DNA from: Hygrophila difformis
Taxonomy: Eukaryota; Streptophyta; Magnoliopsida; Lamiales; Acanthaceae
NCBI GenBank assembly: GCA_030278955.1
Contig: JAOANR010000001.1
Coordinates: 21,927,468 to 21,991,467 of the forward strand
DNA: 64,000 bases
Direction: 5' to 3'
The notes under the pieces were generated by a model that saw only the letters and a list, made by a program, of their open reading frames with translations, was not told the DNA's origin and searched no databases. Below, piece after piece: positions 21,911-33,104 of this stretch. Within the stretch, counting starts at the first letter, position 1; each line of letters begins with the position of its first letter. The translations under genes were made by a program, and so were the position numbers.

Positions 21911-24657
21911 CTATGGTTTTTCAGAATTTAAAACATTCAAAAAGCCCATTCATATATAATTTAAAAATAATACATCAAAGTTGCAGCTGAAAATAATATT
22001 TACATATATAATGCAGCGGAATTTAAATATAGGGCCAACATGGCCTAATCACGGGTTAAACAGACCCGTTCACGCAAGTTCTAGTCTAAAACAGAATTTA
22101 AGAATAAAGTGTTCCCCAACATTCCCATGAATGCATATGATGATGCATGTTCTTCAGCTCTGAAAGAAACAGGGGAAAAATATGGTTTGGTCAGCAAAAA
22201 CTTGCTGAGTAAGTTAACACAGACATGATTATGAGGTTTCAAAGCCTTTAATTAAATTTAAAGAAAATATGTGCATACGAGACATTATTTAATTTTATCC
22301 CTCTAATAATAATTTAATTGCATAATTTAAAAGACAAGGATTTCCATAAGATCATAATTCAACAACATGATAAAATAATCGCAAGACATAATTTAAAGGC
22401 ATAATTTGAATAAGGAAAATATTCAAGTATTTCAGGATTCCATTCTTCCACTTTTGTTCAATATGATCTAGTATAATTTATTCTTGGGGAATCGAACCCA
22501 CAAGAATTTGAAGGCATCCTAGGGAATCGAACCCGTAGGAATCAACACACATCCTGGGGAATCGAACCCGCAGGAAGACAGACAATCGCCCTTGGAGAAT
22601 CGAACCCGCAAGAACTCACATACACCCTGGGGAATTGAACCCGCAAGGTTTGACACGGACATCCTGGGGAATCGAACCCGCAGGAAAACATACACCCTGG
22701 GGAATCGAACTCGCAAGGTTTGACACGGACATCCTGGGGAATCGAACCCGCAGGAAAACATACACCCTGGGGAATCGAACCTGCAAGGCTTGACACAGAC
22801 ATTCTGGAAAATCGAACCCGCAGGGACACAGACGCCCTTGGGGAATCGAACCCGCAAGGTCAAAACAAGTTTCGCAAATTTCACAAGTTTCAACAAGATT
22901 TCAAGATTTGACTCGATCAACCACAGTTCACTTCAAAATTCATTAAAAATCGAGTTTAATTCTAAAATTCTGAAATTTGACCAATGACTCGAAAACACAT
23001 AGATGAACACGTTTCATGTTTTAAGTTTTTCAATCCGAGATACGAAAGTAGGTGGAAAATGTCAATCTTTAACAGGGTGATAATCTGTCCGAGTTTCTAC
23101 GCATCAGTTTCAAGATTTCAAGATCTACCATAGCAAAATAACTCCAAATTTGATCAAATTTTACAGAGGGATTCTTAAGACGATTATCTACAACTTTCAT
23201 TTAGAACTCAAAGCCCAATTCTCATCGGATCAGAGGTTAATCTTTAGCTCAAGTTCGAAACTAATTTCTGTCAAGGTTCTTGATTTCGGTACGAACGCAG
23301 ATCGGATCGGCTCAGGTTCGGAGGTTCAAATCTCAACGAAAAATTCTAAAAATTTACAGGGATGTTCTAAACTCATAGATCTACAATTCTTATGTTCAAC
23401 GCCAATCCTAGATCAGTATAGATCTAAGGTAAAAATCACCAACAAATTCGCACTAAAGTTCTGTCAAGAATTCCAAGATCCAGATTTAATGCAGTTCGGT
23501 TTTGGGTCGGTTTCAGATCTCAAAACAACATGAAAAATTCCGAAACTTTTCCAGGAGATAGATCTAAGCCTTAAGAATGTTTTTCATGTTTTAAGCTTTC
23601 TCGTTTGAATAGTTTTAAGGGTTCGAAAAATTCACACAAAAACGTTGCGCCGTAGGGTTTTTCATATAGACAGATTTTTAGTTTCTTGATTAGATCTTTA
23701 CGTTAGATGTATTTTAATTCGCCCAAAACCATAGTAAGGTTAAGTTACAGATTCACGGTTGTCCCGGCTCGTCGATTCGGAGGCGTGGCTTCCAGTCCAC
23801 CGTTTATCTCCTCGGTTCGTCGGGTTCTTCGTTCTCAATCCGGATCGGGGTGTAGAAAAGAAAAGAGGTTTAATTAGGATTCGTTTTCGAATCAAGAATG
23901 GAAAAGAATAGATCGGATCTTACCACGATGATAGAAGACTCCCAATTTTTGTCCAAGTCGGTCCTTCTCCTTGGTTTTGTGCCTCCGACGACTCCGGGAT
24001 TAGGGTTCGATGTGTAGAGAGATTCGTAGGGTTTTGAAAAGTGTTCGGGATTGATTAAGAGGGTTATTTATAGATGTGTAAGACCTAGGGAACGTCCAAA
24101 GGCTGCCCCTAAGTGTCTTGAACCGAAAGGAAAGCAACCGAAGTCGGAAAATCCGGATTCGGGCGAGTGAATCTCGCAACGGGCGTTTCTGTTGAGTGGC
24201 GCGGGGTTGGCGTGGGATTTGTGGAAACCCCGCGCCGAGACCGCGCGGACCCGGAATGGACTTTGTCCTGGGCCGGGCCGTGCTATCCTTTGGGCCTTTC
24301 CTCTTCCTCCTTTCTTTTTGGCCTTTGTCTTCTCTTTGGGCCTTTTCTTCTTCTATTTTCTTGGGCTATCTCTTGGACTTTAAATCCTATTTTAAATTTA
24401 TTTGGGATCTCAAATTAATTTCGGGTTCGAAATATTAAGTCCATCTATATTTGGTTCCCGTGCAATAATTTATTTAATTAAATTATTTTAGACTTCACGG
24501 GTTCTTGGATATTTAATTCCTTCTTGAATTAAATTCCATTTCTCATTTCTTATGATTCTATATCTATTTATTTATCATGTTTATATATTTATTTATTATT
24601 TATTTATTTATTTATTTATTTTATTTATTTATTGTTGCAAAATTCTCGGGTATTACA
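21911..24657 (-). repeat. Left LTR of B, main part
   Basis: Matches 25791-28468. Ends GGGTATTACA at 24657. Contains the B-box-like array (22479-22862), a GC-rich stretch (about 24160-24290) and a (TTTA)n tract (24580-24635). Short ORFs present in both LTRs are not genes. Confidence 0.92.
22479..22862 (-). repeat. Tandem B-box-like array, 11 units, left LTR of B
   Basis: Units of 33-37 bp with core GCGGGTTCGATTCCCC on the minus strand, which is the sense strand of B. Seven of eleven cores contain GGTTCGATTCC, an exact fit to the pol III B box GGTTCGANNCC. No A box at tRNA-like spacing and no cloverleaf, so these are not tRNA genes. Confidence 0.85.
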
Positions 24658-25694
24658 GTCTACCCTCCTTAAATATCAACTTCGTCCTCGAAGTTGTGTT
24701 TCGGCTTTTCTCATGTTAGGAACTAATCCTTTTGTTTATTTTATTATTTTGTGACTGAACATAGAATTAAAACTTCTAAGCTGCCTACGTACCCTGTGAA
24801 GGGATCAAGCCATAACGTAGTTCAAAACAACTTGAATATGTTTATTTATTTTTTTTTATTTAGGATACATCTAATTGAGTCGAACTCCAAAAATGAATTA
24901 TTACGGGGTATCACATCCTTTCCCCCTTAGGACTTCAGGTATGTCCCCATAACTGCCTATTCATTATTCTCAAGAGGGTTCGGGTTTTGGTTTAAATGAG
25001 CAGTGCGTTTGAAATGAATTTGTTGTTTGGGAATCTAACAAGATTTTTGGAATAGAGAGTGTTTTAATAAAAACTTGATTTTTATTGTTCCACATAAGGA
25101 AATTTTCAAATTCGTCCAAGGATAGGAATGGCTAAGGCCGAGGATTGTTATGCTTAGGCGAGCGCATAGATGAATGAGTTCTGGAACTACGGCAAGATCA
25201 GTCTCTAGTGAGCGTTTCTAATTTGATGTCAAGCGTCTAAGTTATCTAGATGTAGGAAGAGATCTAAGATAGAACACATCGCTTCTAGGTTCTCTAAGGT
25301 ATAGAAAAGAAATGTGGTATGCACATGCAGATGATGATTCCCCCCAAAATAATTCATGCACTATATATATATATATATATCTATATATATATATTTCTAA
25401 TTTCCATGGGTTTTAAAAAAATAAAAAATTTATTCCATGGAACTAATGCTTTAAAAATTTAAAATAATAGTTAAAATACTTGGACCTCTATATTGGGTCA
25501 AAAATAATTATAATTCGGGCTCAAAAATAATTTTTGGACTAGGAATGTTTAAAAATAATAATTTGGGCTTCTACAGTAATAATAGACATACTAATGGTTT
25601 CAAAATAATAATTTAGTAGTTTAAATATAAAAATAATTTAGAAATAATGGTTTAAAAATAATAGTTTAAAAATATCCGGGCTCTGATACCAACT
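24658..25694 (-). other. Internal region of B, non-coding
   Basis: 1037 bp. Minus-strand order: PBS at 25680-25691 next to the 5' LTR, an AT-rich region with repeated AATAATTT and an (AT)n tract (25358-25392), then the polypurine tract AAGGAGGGTAGAC (24658-24670) abutting the 3' LTR. The GACGAAGTTGA string just before the polypurine tract is also found in Tekay/Del elements. No gag or pol frame. Confidence 0.8.
25680..25691 (-). promoter_or_regulatory. Primer-binding site of B (initiator Met tRNA)
   Basis: TGGTATCAGAGC on the minus strand, three bases from the 5' LTR of B (which starts at 25695). It is complementary to the 3' end of plant initiator tRNA-Met and fixes the orientation. Confidence 0.92.
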
Positions 25695-28468
25695 TGTAAC
25701 ACCCCGGTTTTTGGTCAGCCAGGTCGGGGTGTCACCGCCACACCTCCCTAGCAAGACACGGTTTCTCCAAGCTTGCTAAAGAGATGCAAGGCTATGGTTT
25801 TTCAGAATTTAAAATATTCAAACAGCCCATTCATATATAATTTAAAAATAATACATCAAAGTTGCAGCGGAAAATAATATTTACATATATAATGCAGCGG
25901 AATTTAAATATAGGGCCAACATGGCCTAATCACGGGTTAAACAGGCCCGTTCACGCAAGTTCTAGTCTAAAACAGAATTTAAGAATAAAGTGTTCCCCAA
26001 CATTCCCATGAATGCATATGATGATGCATGTTCTTCAGCTCTAAAAGAAACAGGGGAAAAATATGGTTTGGTCAGCAAAAACTTGCTGAGTAAGTTAACA
26101 CAGACATGATTATGAGGTTTCAAAGTCTTTAATTAAATTTAAAGAAAATATGTGCATACGAGACATGATTTAATTTTATCCCTCTAATAATAATTTAATT
26201 GCATAATTTAAAAGACAAGGATTTCCATAAGATCATAATTCAACAACATGATAAAATAATCGCAAGACATAATTTAAAGGCATAATTTAAATAAGAAAAA
26301 TATTCAAGTATTTCAGGATTCCATTCTTCCACTTTTGTTCAATATGATCTAGTATAATTTGTTCTTGGGGAATCGAACCCGCAAGAATTTGAAGGCATCC
26401 TAGGGAATCGAACCCGTAGGAATCAACACACGTCCTGGGGAATCGAACCCGCAGGAAGACAGACAATCGCCCTTGGAGAATCGAACCCGCAAGAACTCAC
26501 ACACCCTGGGGAATCGAACCCGCAAGGTTTGACACGGACATCCTGGGGAATCGAACCCGCAGGAAAACATACACCCTGGAGAATCGAACCCGCAAGGCTT
26601 GACACAGACATTCTGGGGAATCGAACCCGCAGGGACACAGACGCCCTTGGGGAATCGAACCCGCAAGGTCAAAACAAGTTTCGCAAATTTCACAAGTTTC
26701 AACAAGATTTCAAGATTTGACTCGATCAACCACAGTTCACTTCAAAATTCATTAAAAATCGAGTTTAATTCCAAAAATTTTTAAAATTTGACCAGTGACT
26801 CGAAAACATATAGATGAACACGTTTCATGTTTTAAGTTTTTCAATCCGAGATACGGAAGTAGGTGAAAAACGTCAATCTTTAACAGGGTGATAATCTGTC
26901 CGAGTTTCTATGCATCAGTTTTAAGATTTCAAGATCTACCATATCAAACTAACTCCAAATTTGATGAAATTTTACAGGGTGATTTTTAAGACGATTATTT
27001 ACAACTTTCATTTAGAACTCAAAGCCCAATTCTCATCGGATCAGAGGTTAATCTTTAGCTCAAGTTCGAAACTAATTTCTGTCAAGGTTCTTGATTTCGG
27101 TACGAACGCAGATCGGATCGGCTCAGGTTCGGAGGTTCAAATCTCAACGAAAAATTCTAAATATTTACAGGGATGTTTTAAACTCATAGATCTACAATTC
27201 TTATGTTCAACACCAATCCTAGATCGGTCTAGATATAAGGTAAAAATCACCAACAAGTTTGCACTAAAGTTCTGTCAAGAATTCCAAGATCCAGATTTAA
27301 TGCAGTTCGGTTTTGGGTCGGTTTCAGGTCTCAAAACAACATGAAAAATTCCGAAAATTTTACAAGAGATAGATCTAAGCCTTAGGAATGTTTTTCGTGT
27401 TTTAAGCTTTCTCGTTTGAATAGTTTTAGAGGTTCGAAAAATTCACTCAAAAACGCTGCGCCGTAGGGTTTTTCATATAGACAGATTTTTAGTTTCTTGA
27501 TTAGATCTTTACGTTAGATGTATTTTAATTCGCCCAAAACCATAGTAAGGTTAAGTTACAGATTCACGGTTGTCTCGGCTCGTCGATTCGGAGGCGTGGC
27601 TTCCAGTCCACCGTTTATCTCCTCGGTTCGTCGGGTTCTTCGTTCTCAATCCGGATCGGGGTGTAGAAAAGAAAAGAGGTTTAATTAGGATTCATTTTCG
27701 AATCAAGAATGGAAAAGAATAGATCGGATCTTACCACGACGATAGAAGACTCCCAATTTTTGTCCAAGTCGGTCCTTCTCCTTGGTTGTGTGCCTCCGAC
27801 GACTCCGGGATTAGGGTTCGATGTGTAGAGAGATTCGTAGGGTTTTGAAAAGTGTTCGGGATTGATTAAGAGGGTTATTTATAGATGTGTAAGACCTAGG
27901 GGACGTCCAAAGGCTGCCCCTAAGTGTCTTGAACCGAAAGGAAAGCAACCGAAGTCGGAAAATCCAGATTCGGGCGAGTGAATCTCGCAACGGGTGTTTC
28001 TGTTGAGTGGCGCGGGGTTGGCGTGGGGTTTGTGGAAACCCCGCGCGGTCTCCGCGCAGACCCGGAATGGGCTTTGTCCTGGGCCGGGCCGTGCTATCCT
28101 TTGGGCCTTTCCTCTTCCTGCTTTCTTTTTGGCATTTGTCTTCTCTTTGGGCCTTTTCTTCTTCTATTTTCTTGGGCTATCTCTTGGACTTTAAATCCTA
28201 TTTTAAATTATTTGGGATCTCAAATTAATTTCGGGTTCGAAATATTAAGTCCATCTATATTTGGTTCCCGTGCAATAATTTATTTAATTAAATTATTTTA
28301 GACTTCACGGATTCTTGGATATTTAATTCCTTCTTGAATTAAACTCCATTTCTCATTTCTTATGATTCTATATCTATTTATTTATCATGTTTATTTATTT
28401 ATTATATTTATTTATTGTTTATTTATTTATTTTATTTATTTATTGTTGCAAAATTCTCGGGTATTACA
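25695..28468 (-). repeat. Right (5') LTR of B
   Basis: 2774 bp, TGTAACACC...GGTATTACA, uninterrupted. Followed by TSD caaag (28469-28473). Confidence 0.93.
26366..26672 (-). repeat. Tandem B-box-like array, nine units, right LTR of B
   Basis: Same units as 22479-22862 with two fewer copies. Seven of nine contain GGTTCGATTCC on the minus strand. Confidence 0.85.
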
Positions 28469-28473
28469 CAAAG

Positions 28474-28859
28474 TTTGAAACCGAGAAGGAGTATATGGGA
28501 TATGTGTCCCATTCTAGTGCAGTGGACAGTTTGATGTATGCCATGGTGAGTGCTAGGCCAAATTTGGCACAAGCAGTCAGTGATAGCCGATTCAGAGATC
28601 AGGGAAAGAGCATTGGCTTTCTCTGAAGCGAATCATTCGCTATTTGAGAGGCACATCTAATGTTGGCTCTCTGTTGATTGCCTCTATGAGGCATTTTGTT
28701 TTTCCATGGTGGGAAATTTGGAGGCAAAAGAACAGTTGGAGTACCGTTTGTCACATTTGTGTGCATGGTTTGGGTACATATGTTTTTAGGGGAAGTTTGA
28801 GATCAAGGTGGAGCCTACTCATCATTCGACAATACTTGAGATGCACCAAGGTGGTGATT
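28474..28859 (+). pseudogene. Copia RT/RNase H fragment, 3' piece of element A
   Basis: Resumes the domain interrupted at 227: Y-M-G-Y-V, S-S-A-V-D-S-L-M-Y-A-M-V and R-P-N-L-A-Q-A-V, then after a frame change R-I-I-R-Y-L-R-G-T-S-N-V-G-S. Several stops and frame changes. A polypurine-like AAGGTGGTGATT (about 28848-28859) leads into the LTR. Confidence 0.82.
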
Positions 28860-29411
28860 TGTTAGGTGGTGCCTCCATTAAAGTTAGGTGCCGCCATTTA
28901 ATGTGAATGTGGAAGTTTCCACTTACCTGTGCTATACTTTAGCAATTGTGGCTCACAAATTGCCTATAAATAGGCTGCCCACTTTGATGAAATGAGTGCA
29001 AGAGAGAAAGGCAGAGTGCAAAAGTTATAAATATAAGCTCCTTGCCAGCTCTTTATTTTTTATAAGAGATAGTGACAGTTCCCTTAATGTGGGGGCCAAT
29101 GGCAGCTCTTTGATAAAACAGAGGGTTTTGAGTAATAGAGTTTTATACCCTTAGGGTTGTGTTTTGGTATGTTTCTTTTGTAAGAAGCCCTCATTTGTGA
29201 GTGGGTTTTGTGGGTCGGGAAATTATTATTCAAACCCTTTTATAATATTTGTCCCTCATAGTGAAAATTTGTTTCTCCTTTTGCCTGTGGATGTAGGTCG
29301 ATTTGACCGAACCACGTAAATTCCCTGTATTTGTTTATTTTGCTGCATTTGGCTAATTTGGGTTTCCGATTGTCCTAAATTGGGTTTGTTTTGAGGCACA
29401 TTTCCGCAACA
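28860..29411 (+). repeat. Probable 3' LTR of Copia element A
   Basis: Starts TGTTAGG directly after the polypurine tract and may end CCGCAACA at 29411. TATAAATA at about 28973 fits an LTR promoter. The partner LTR lies outside the window, so the right end is an estimate. Confidence 0.5.
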
Positions 29412-29685
29412 TACAATATATACTTTAATCCTTAATAAAGCATATTTTAAACACATTTCTCATCACCCAATTATTGTCTATTAATCTGTTATTTGAAAAT
29501 TTTCAATTGCCACTTACTTGCAATTGATCTGCGAATCTCTTCGCTATTTATTTATATATCATCTGAAAATTAATAAAATGATTATGTGCAATCGCTGAAA
29601 ATGGGGATATGATTATTTAGATAATTTACATATTTACAATTAATAAATCTTCATGTCTCTACAAATATAAATCAAAATTTCATTC
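29412..29685. other. AT-rich spacer
   Basis: No gene, repeat or motif recognised. Ends with cattc (29681-29685), the target site of E. Confidence 0.5.
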
Positions 29686-30173
29686 TGTTAACCAAGAAAT
29701 TTTGGTGGAATAAATCTCTAGTTTTGATTGATGAATATTGAGAGGATTACAAGAATTGCATAAGGAAATTACAGGAAATTAACGAAATCTGTAAAGGAAT
29801 AAAATTGCGGAATGAAAATGCAGAAAAGAAATTGCAAAGAATTTAAAGTGCAGAAAGTAAAAAAAAAAGTAAAGTGTGGAGTCCTTCTGGATGAGTTGAG
29901 GTGGTCCTTTTGTGATGCCGCTTCAAATATATTTATAGGGAATGGCATCAGCCTCCTTAAGTTATAACGCCTCGTAACGCCTCCACGATCCTCTCCTCTA
30001 ATGGCGCCTAGTCTTATGATTCCGTGATCCTCTCCAAGGCTTCTTCTGAACGCCGCCTTCTCTATTCCTTGCGATCGTCTTCATCCAGTTTTACTTGTAG
30101 ATTGGGCCGGCTACTTGGGCCGATACATATTGGGCCTCAACTTATGGGCTCAAATATTTTTTTGGTGATAACA
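29686..30173 (-). repeat. 3' LTR of E
   Basis: 488 bp, direct repeat of 33105-33594. Ends in TTTGGTGATAACA. Confidence 0.95.
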
Positions 30174-30339
30174 GATGCCCCCCTTGCGCTTTCGGTTGAT
30201 GGAACTGAGACTGAAATTGCGCATATATTCCGTTAATGCCGCCATCAGTATTCGAAATTAAGACGCCGTGCAAATCACTCTTGATTTTTTTTATTATTTA
30301 TTTATTTATTATTATTATTTTTTTAAATAGGCCGCCAAT

Positions 30340-31330
30340 ACTTTTTTGACGCCGCCATCGCGAGGAGCTACCGGGCCGCCATCGTCTTCGTCCGCCACCA
30401 ACTCTCCACGGGCCGCCATCGCCCTCGTCGTGAGACACCGCCAGCCTCATCTCTGCCGAGGGCCGCCATCCCTGGGCCGCCAACTGGTCGAGCGTCGCCA
30501 GCCCACGAGTGCTCTTCCTAGTCTTGGATCGCCGCCATCGATTGTGGAGCGCTGCCAATGAACCTTGCGCCGCCAGCCTCGGTTGAGTGTCGCCAGCCTC
30601 GCGCTCCGGCCGCCAGCATCGCCCGGCCGCCAGCATTGCCCGGCCGCCAGCATCGCCCGGCCGCCAGCCTTGCCCGGCCGCCAGCCTCGCCTTGGCCGCC
30701 AGCCATCCAGCCTGCCGCCAGCATGCCGGCCGCCAGCCTCGCGCTCCGGCCGCCAGCATCGCCCCGCCGCCAGCATCGCCCAGCCGCCAGCATCGCCCAT
30801 CCGCCAGCATTGCCCGGCCGCCAGCATGCCGGCCGCCAGCCTCGGTTGAGTGTCGCCAGCCTCACGCTCTGGCCGCAAGTATCGCCCGGCCGCCAGCATT
30901 GCCCGGCCGCCAGCCTCGCCTTCGCCGCCAGCCATCTAGCCTGCCGCCAGCATGCCGGCTGCCAGCCTCGGTTGAGTGTCGCCAGCCTCGCCTCAGCCGC
31001 CAGCCATCCAGCCTGCCGCCAGCATGCCGCCGCCAGCCCGGAGTTGAGCCGCCAACGTGAGGAACCAGCCGCCAGTCGGAGTCGAGCCGCCATAATGAGA
31101 GACAAGCCACCGGTCGGAGTCGAGCCGCCATACCCATCCTCAGCCTCCGGTCTCCAGACGCCAAGTCCAGGGCCGCCAGCCACCCTGAGGTCCGCCAGCC
31201 TGTGCCTGCCGCCAGGCTATTGCAGCGCCGCCAGCCCCAAGAGCCGCCAGCGTGGCACGTGCTGCCGCCATCGGTCGCGCGCCGCCAGGTCCGACAGCCG
31301 CCCTAGTCCTCGGGCGCCATCACCTCATGC
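30340..31330 (-). repeat. GC-rich GCCGCCA minisatellite in E
   Basis: The clearest part (30590-31030) is a 17-bp tandem repeat, AGCATCGCCCGGCCGCC with variants. Because 17 is not a multiple of three, each reading frame shows a 17-residue peptide repeat, on both strands. The long open frames here (for example 30558-31448 plus and 30518-31183 minus) are therefore low-complexity artefacts rather than genes. Flanks are looser GCCGCCA-rich sequence. Confidence 0.85.
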
Positions 31331-31397
31331 CCAGGCACCAGCCTCAACTAGCAACTATTCGGCCTCCAAGACCGCTGTTGATGGCGTTCCATGGCTA

Positions 31398-33053
31398 CTA
31401 ACCAGGGTTTTTACCACTCAAGGTTATTGCATTGGTCACCACCCTTAGTTCGTCTTCCCTTTTATCATGTTTCAACTTCTCAAAAGAAGTCTCGTGTGTA
31501 GGTAGACGCTTCTCATCTTGTTCCTCAAGGAACTTTTCCAAGCGGACCGCTTTCTCGGCCAACTGGGCAAGATTAGTGGAATCCTGCACAATTAAACGTT
31601 TTTTTAGTTTTGGCAACATATTCGCCACTGCAATATTGGCTATCTCCCTATCAGGGACTGCTATAGTACATCGACCCTTAAGCCGCTGCAATCTGTTAAC
31701 GAAAGTGTTTGCCGTCTCATCGGTAAACTGTTTGGCACTAGTAAGATCTGCAAGACTAAACTGTGACAGAGGGGTATAGAATCTGTCGTGGAACGCCCGC
31801 TCAATCTCGGCCCAGTTTTGTATGGAGTTAGGCCGCAGAGAAGCAAACCATGCGAAGGCAGGTCCAGTTAGGGATGAACTGAACAACCTTAGCTTCAGCC
31901 AATCATTGGCTGCTGCCTCGCCACATTGGGCAGTGAATCTGCCCACATGTTCCACGGTGGACTTGTCGTCGTCCCCGGAGAATGTAGTAAACTCGGGCAT
32001 TTTGAAGCCCCTGGGATATGGCTGCATGGTGTCTACCCAATCAGGGTATGGCTTCTTGTATGTGGACTGTTCCATCGGCCTTAGCTGAATCCCAAAGTGT
32101 TGTTGTATCATATCTGCTAACACCTCGGGTGATACCACTGGTGCCTGTGTGGGAGGCATCGCGGCCTGAGGAGGCATCGCAGCCTGAGGAGGCACCGCGG
32201 CCTGAGGAGGCATTGCGTCCTGATGAGGCATCGTGGCCTGAGGAGTATGAGCCGCCATGGCGGCTTGAGGCGCCGCCACCTGGTGGGTAGGGATGGTGGC
32301 AGGATGAGCCGCCATCTGTTGAGCAGGTATGGCGGCCTGAGGTGCCGCCATATGAATTTGTGGGATGGCGGCTGGGCCACCTTGAGTCGCCACTTGATAC
32401 AGTGGATTGGCGGCTGGTGTGTAGATATTGGCATGTGGTGATGCTGCCACTCCAAATGGTGTGTGAGGCGTCGTCACATGGCGTGGTACCCCAGGGATCG
32501 CTGTGTAGCTCGATCCAGTAGTTGGCATCAAATAACTTGACGCAGCATAGGTCGGCATGGGAGATGCCGCATATCCAAAGTTCTGCATAGGTGCCGCATG
32601 AGTGGAAGCATATGGAAATGGAGGCAGACTGGCCAGCCCTGTGGATTCAGATAACAATGGCGGCTGGCTGAGTGTTGTCCCCCAAGTCCTTTGGCCGCCA
32701 TACGGCCCCGGACCTGTAATGTTTGCTGGCATAGTCATGCCACTTGAGGACCTTTCCTGCTGAGTACGCAGGGATCCACAGATTTTATCAGCTTGATCGG
32801 CCATGGCAGGCCGCAATACATCCATAAGGTGCCTTGTTAACAAAGGCATGAACTCGGCCATCGACTCAGTCATCGATAGCCGCATCTGTTCCGAAAGGGA
32901 TGGGACTTGCATTATCCCTTGTGGTGGTTGAGAGGTAGTCGCCGTATTATCGGCGTTCTCAGATGGTGTTCTTACTGGAGTTTCTTCATGGAGCGACATT
33001 TCTTCAAATTTTTGTGTTAAGTCTCTTACTACTCGTCCAGATCTAAGTAGCAT
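31398..33053 (-). CDS. Gag protein of E
   Basis: 551 residues; ATG at 33053, about 30 bases after the PBS, so this is the first frame of the RNA. N-terminal 220 residues are Ser/Pro/Thr-rich. Residues about 230-300 are Ala/Pro/Gln repeats (A-A-P-Q-A, M-P-P-Q-A-A), encoded partly by an 18-bp minisatellite (32150-32235). The retrotrans_gag domain occupies about 345-445 (F-S-G-D-D-D, F-A-W-F-A-S-L, W-A-E-I-E-R-A-F-H-D-R-F). The frame stops after T-L-S-G-K-N-P-G, where autonomous relatives would run on towards protease. No zinc knuckle is seen. It probably packages the E RNA while enzymes come from another Ty3 element. Confidence 0.88.
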   Translation of the reverse strand: MLLRSGRVVRDLTQKFEEMSLHEETPVRTPSENADNTATTSQPPQGIMQVPSLSEQMRLSMTESMAEFMPLLTRHLMDVLRPAMADQADKICGSLRTQQERSSSGMTMPANITGPGPYGGQRTWGTTLSQPPLLSESTGLASLPPFPYASTHAAPMQNFGYAASPMPTYAASSYLMPTTGSSYTAIPGVPRHVTTPHTPFGVAASPHANIYTPAANPLYQVATQGGPAAIPQIHMAAPQAAIPAQQMAAHPATIPTHQVAAPQAAMAAHTPQATMPHQDAMPPQAAVPPQAAMPPQAAMPPTQAPVVSPEVLADMIQQHFGIQLRPMEQSTYKKPYPDWVDTMQPYPRGFKMPEFTTFSGDDDKSTVEHVGRFTAQCGEAAANDWLKLRLFSSSLTGPAFAWFASLRPNSIQNWAEIERAFHDRFYTPLSQFSLADLTSAKQFTDETANTFVNRLQRLKGRCTIAVPDREIANIAVANMLPKLKKRLIVQDSTNLAQLAEKAVRLEKFLEEQDEKRLPTHETSFEKLKHDKREDELRVVTNAITLSGKNPG

Positions 33054-33082
33054 ACACTCTAAGCGGATATGGTTTCCACTCG

Positions 33083-33102
33083 AGTCCCACTGGGCGTGCC
33101 AA
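33083..33102 (-). promoter_or_regulatory. Primer-binding site of E
   Basis: TTGGCACGCCCAGTGGGACT on the minus strand, two bases inside the 5' LTR boundary. A familiar plant LTR-element PBS; I do not assign the tRNA. Confidence 0.7.
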
Positions 33103-33104
33103 TT

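Larger units (their letters stand above)
228..28468 (-). mobile_element. Element B: non-autonomous Tekay/Del-like Ty3 LTR element, interrupted by C and D
   Basis: The ends read TGTAACACCCCGG...GGGTATTACA on the plus strand and are flanked by the 5-bp TSD caaag (223-227, 28469-28473). The left LTR is 228-324 plus 21911-24657 (2844 bp); the right LTR is 25695-28468 (2774 bp). The primer-binding site and polypurine tract show the element reads on the minus strand. Only 1037 bp lie between the LTRs and no gag or pol is seen. The LTRs differ by scattered substitutions and a ~70-bp loss of array units, so B is older than D. The lineage is inferred from the polypurine tract and LTR termini. Confidence 0.85.

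Noticed and set aside
22479..22862. tRNA gene cluster or CRISPR-like array
   Set aside because: The repeats hold only a B-box-like core with no A box or cloverleaf, and spacers are themselves repeated, so neither tRNA genes nor a CRISPR array. They are also inside an LTR of a plant element.
22720..23533. ORFs in the LTRs of B that occur in both copies
   Set aside because: Present because the LTR is duplicated; no domain, and they differ in frame and length between copies.
30298..31448. Long overlapping ORFs on both strands (up to 296 codons)
   Set aside because: They arise from the 17-bp GC-rich minisatellite of element E; all frames give the same periodic low-complexity peptide and no domain.
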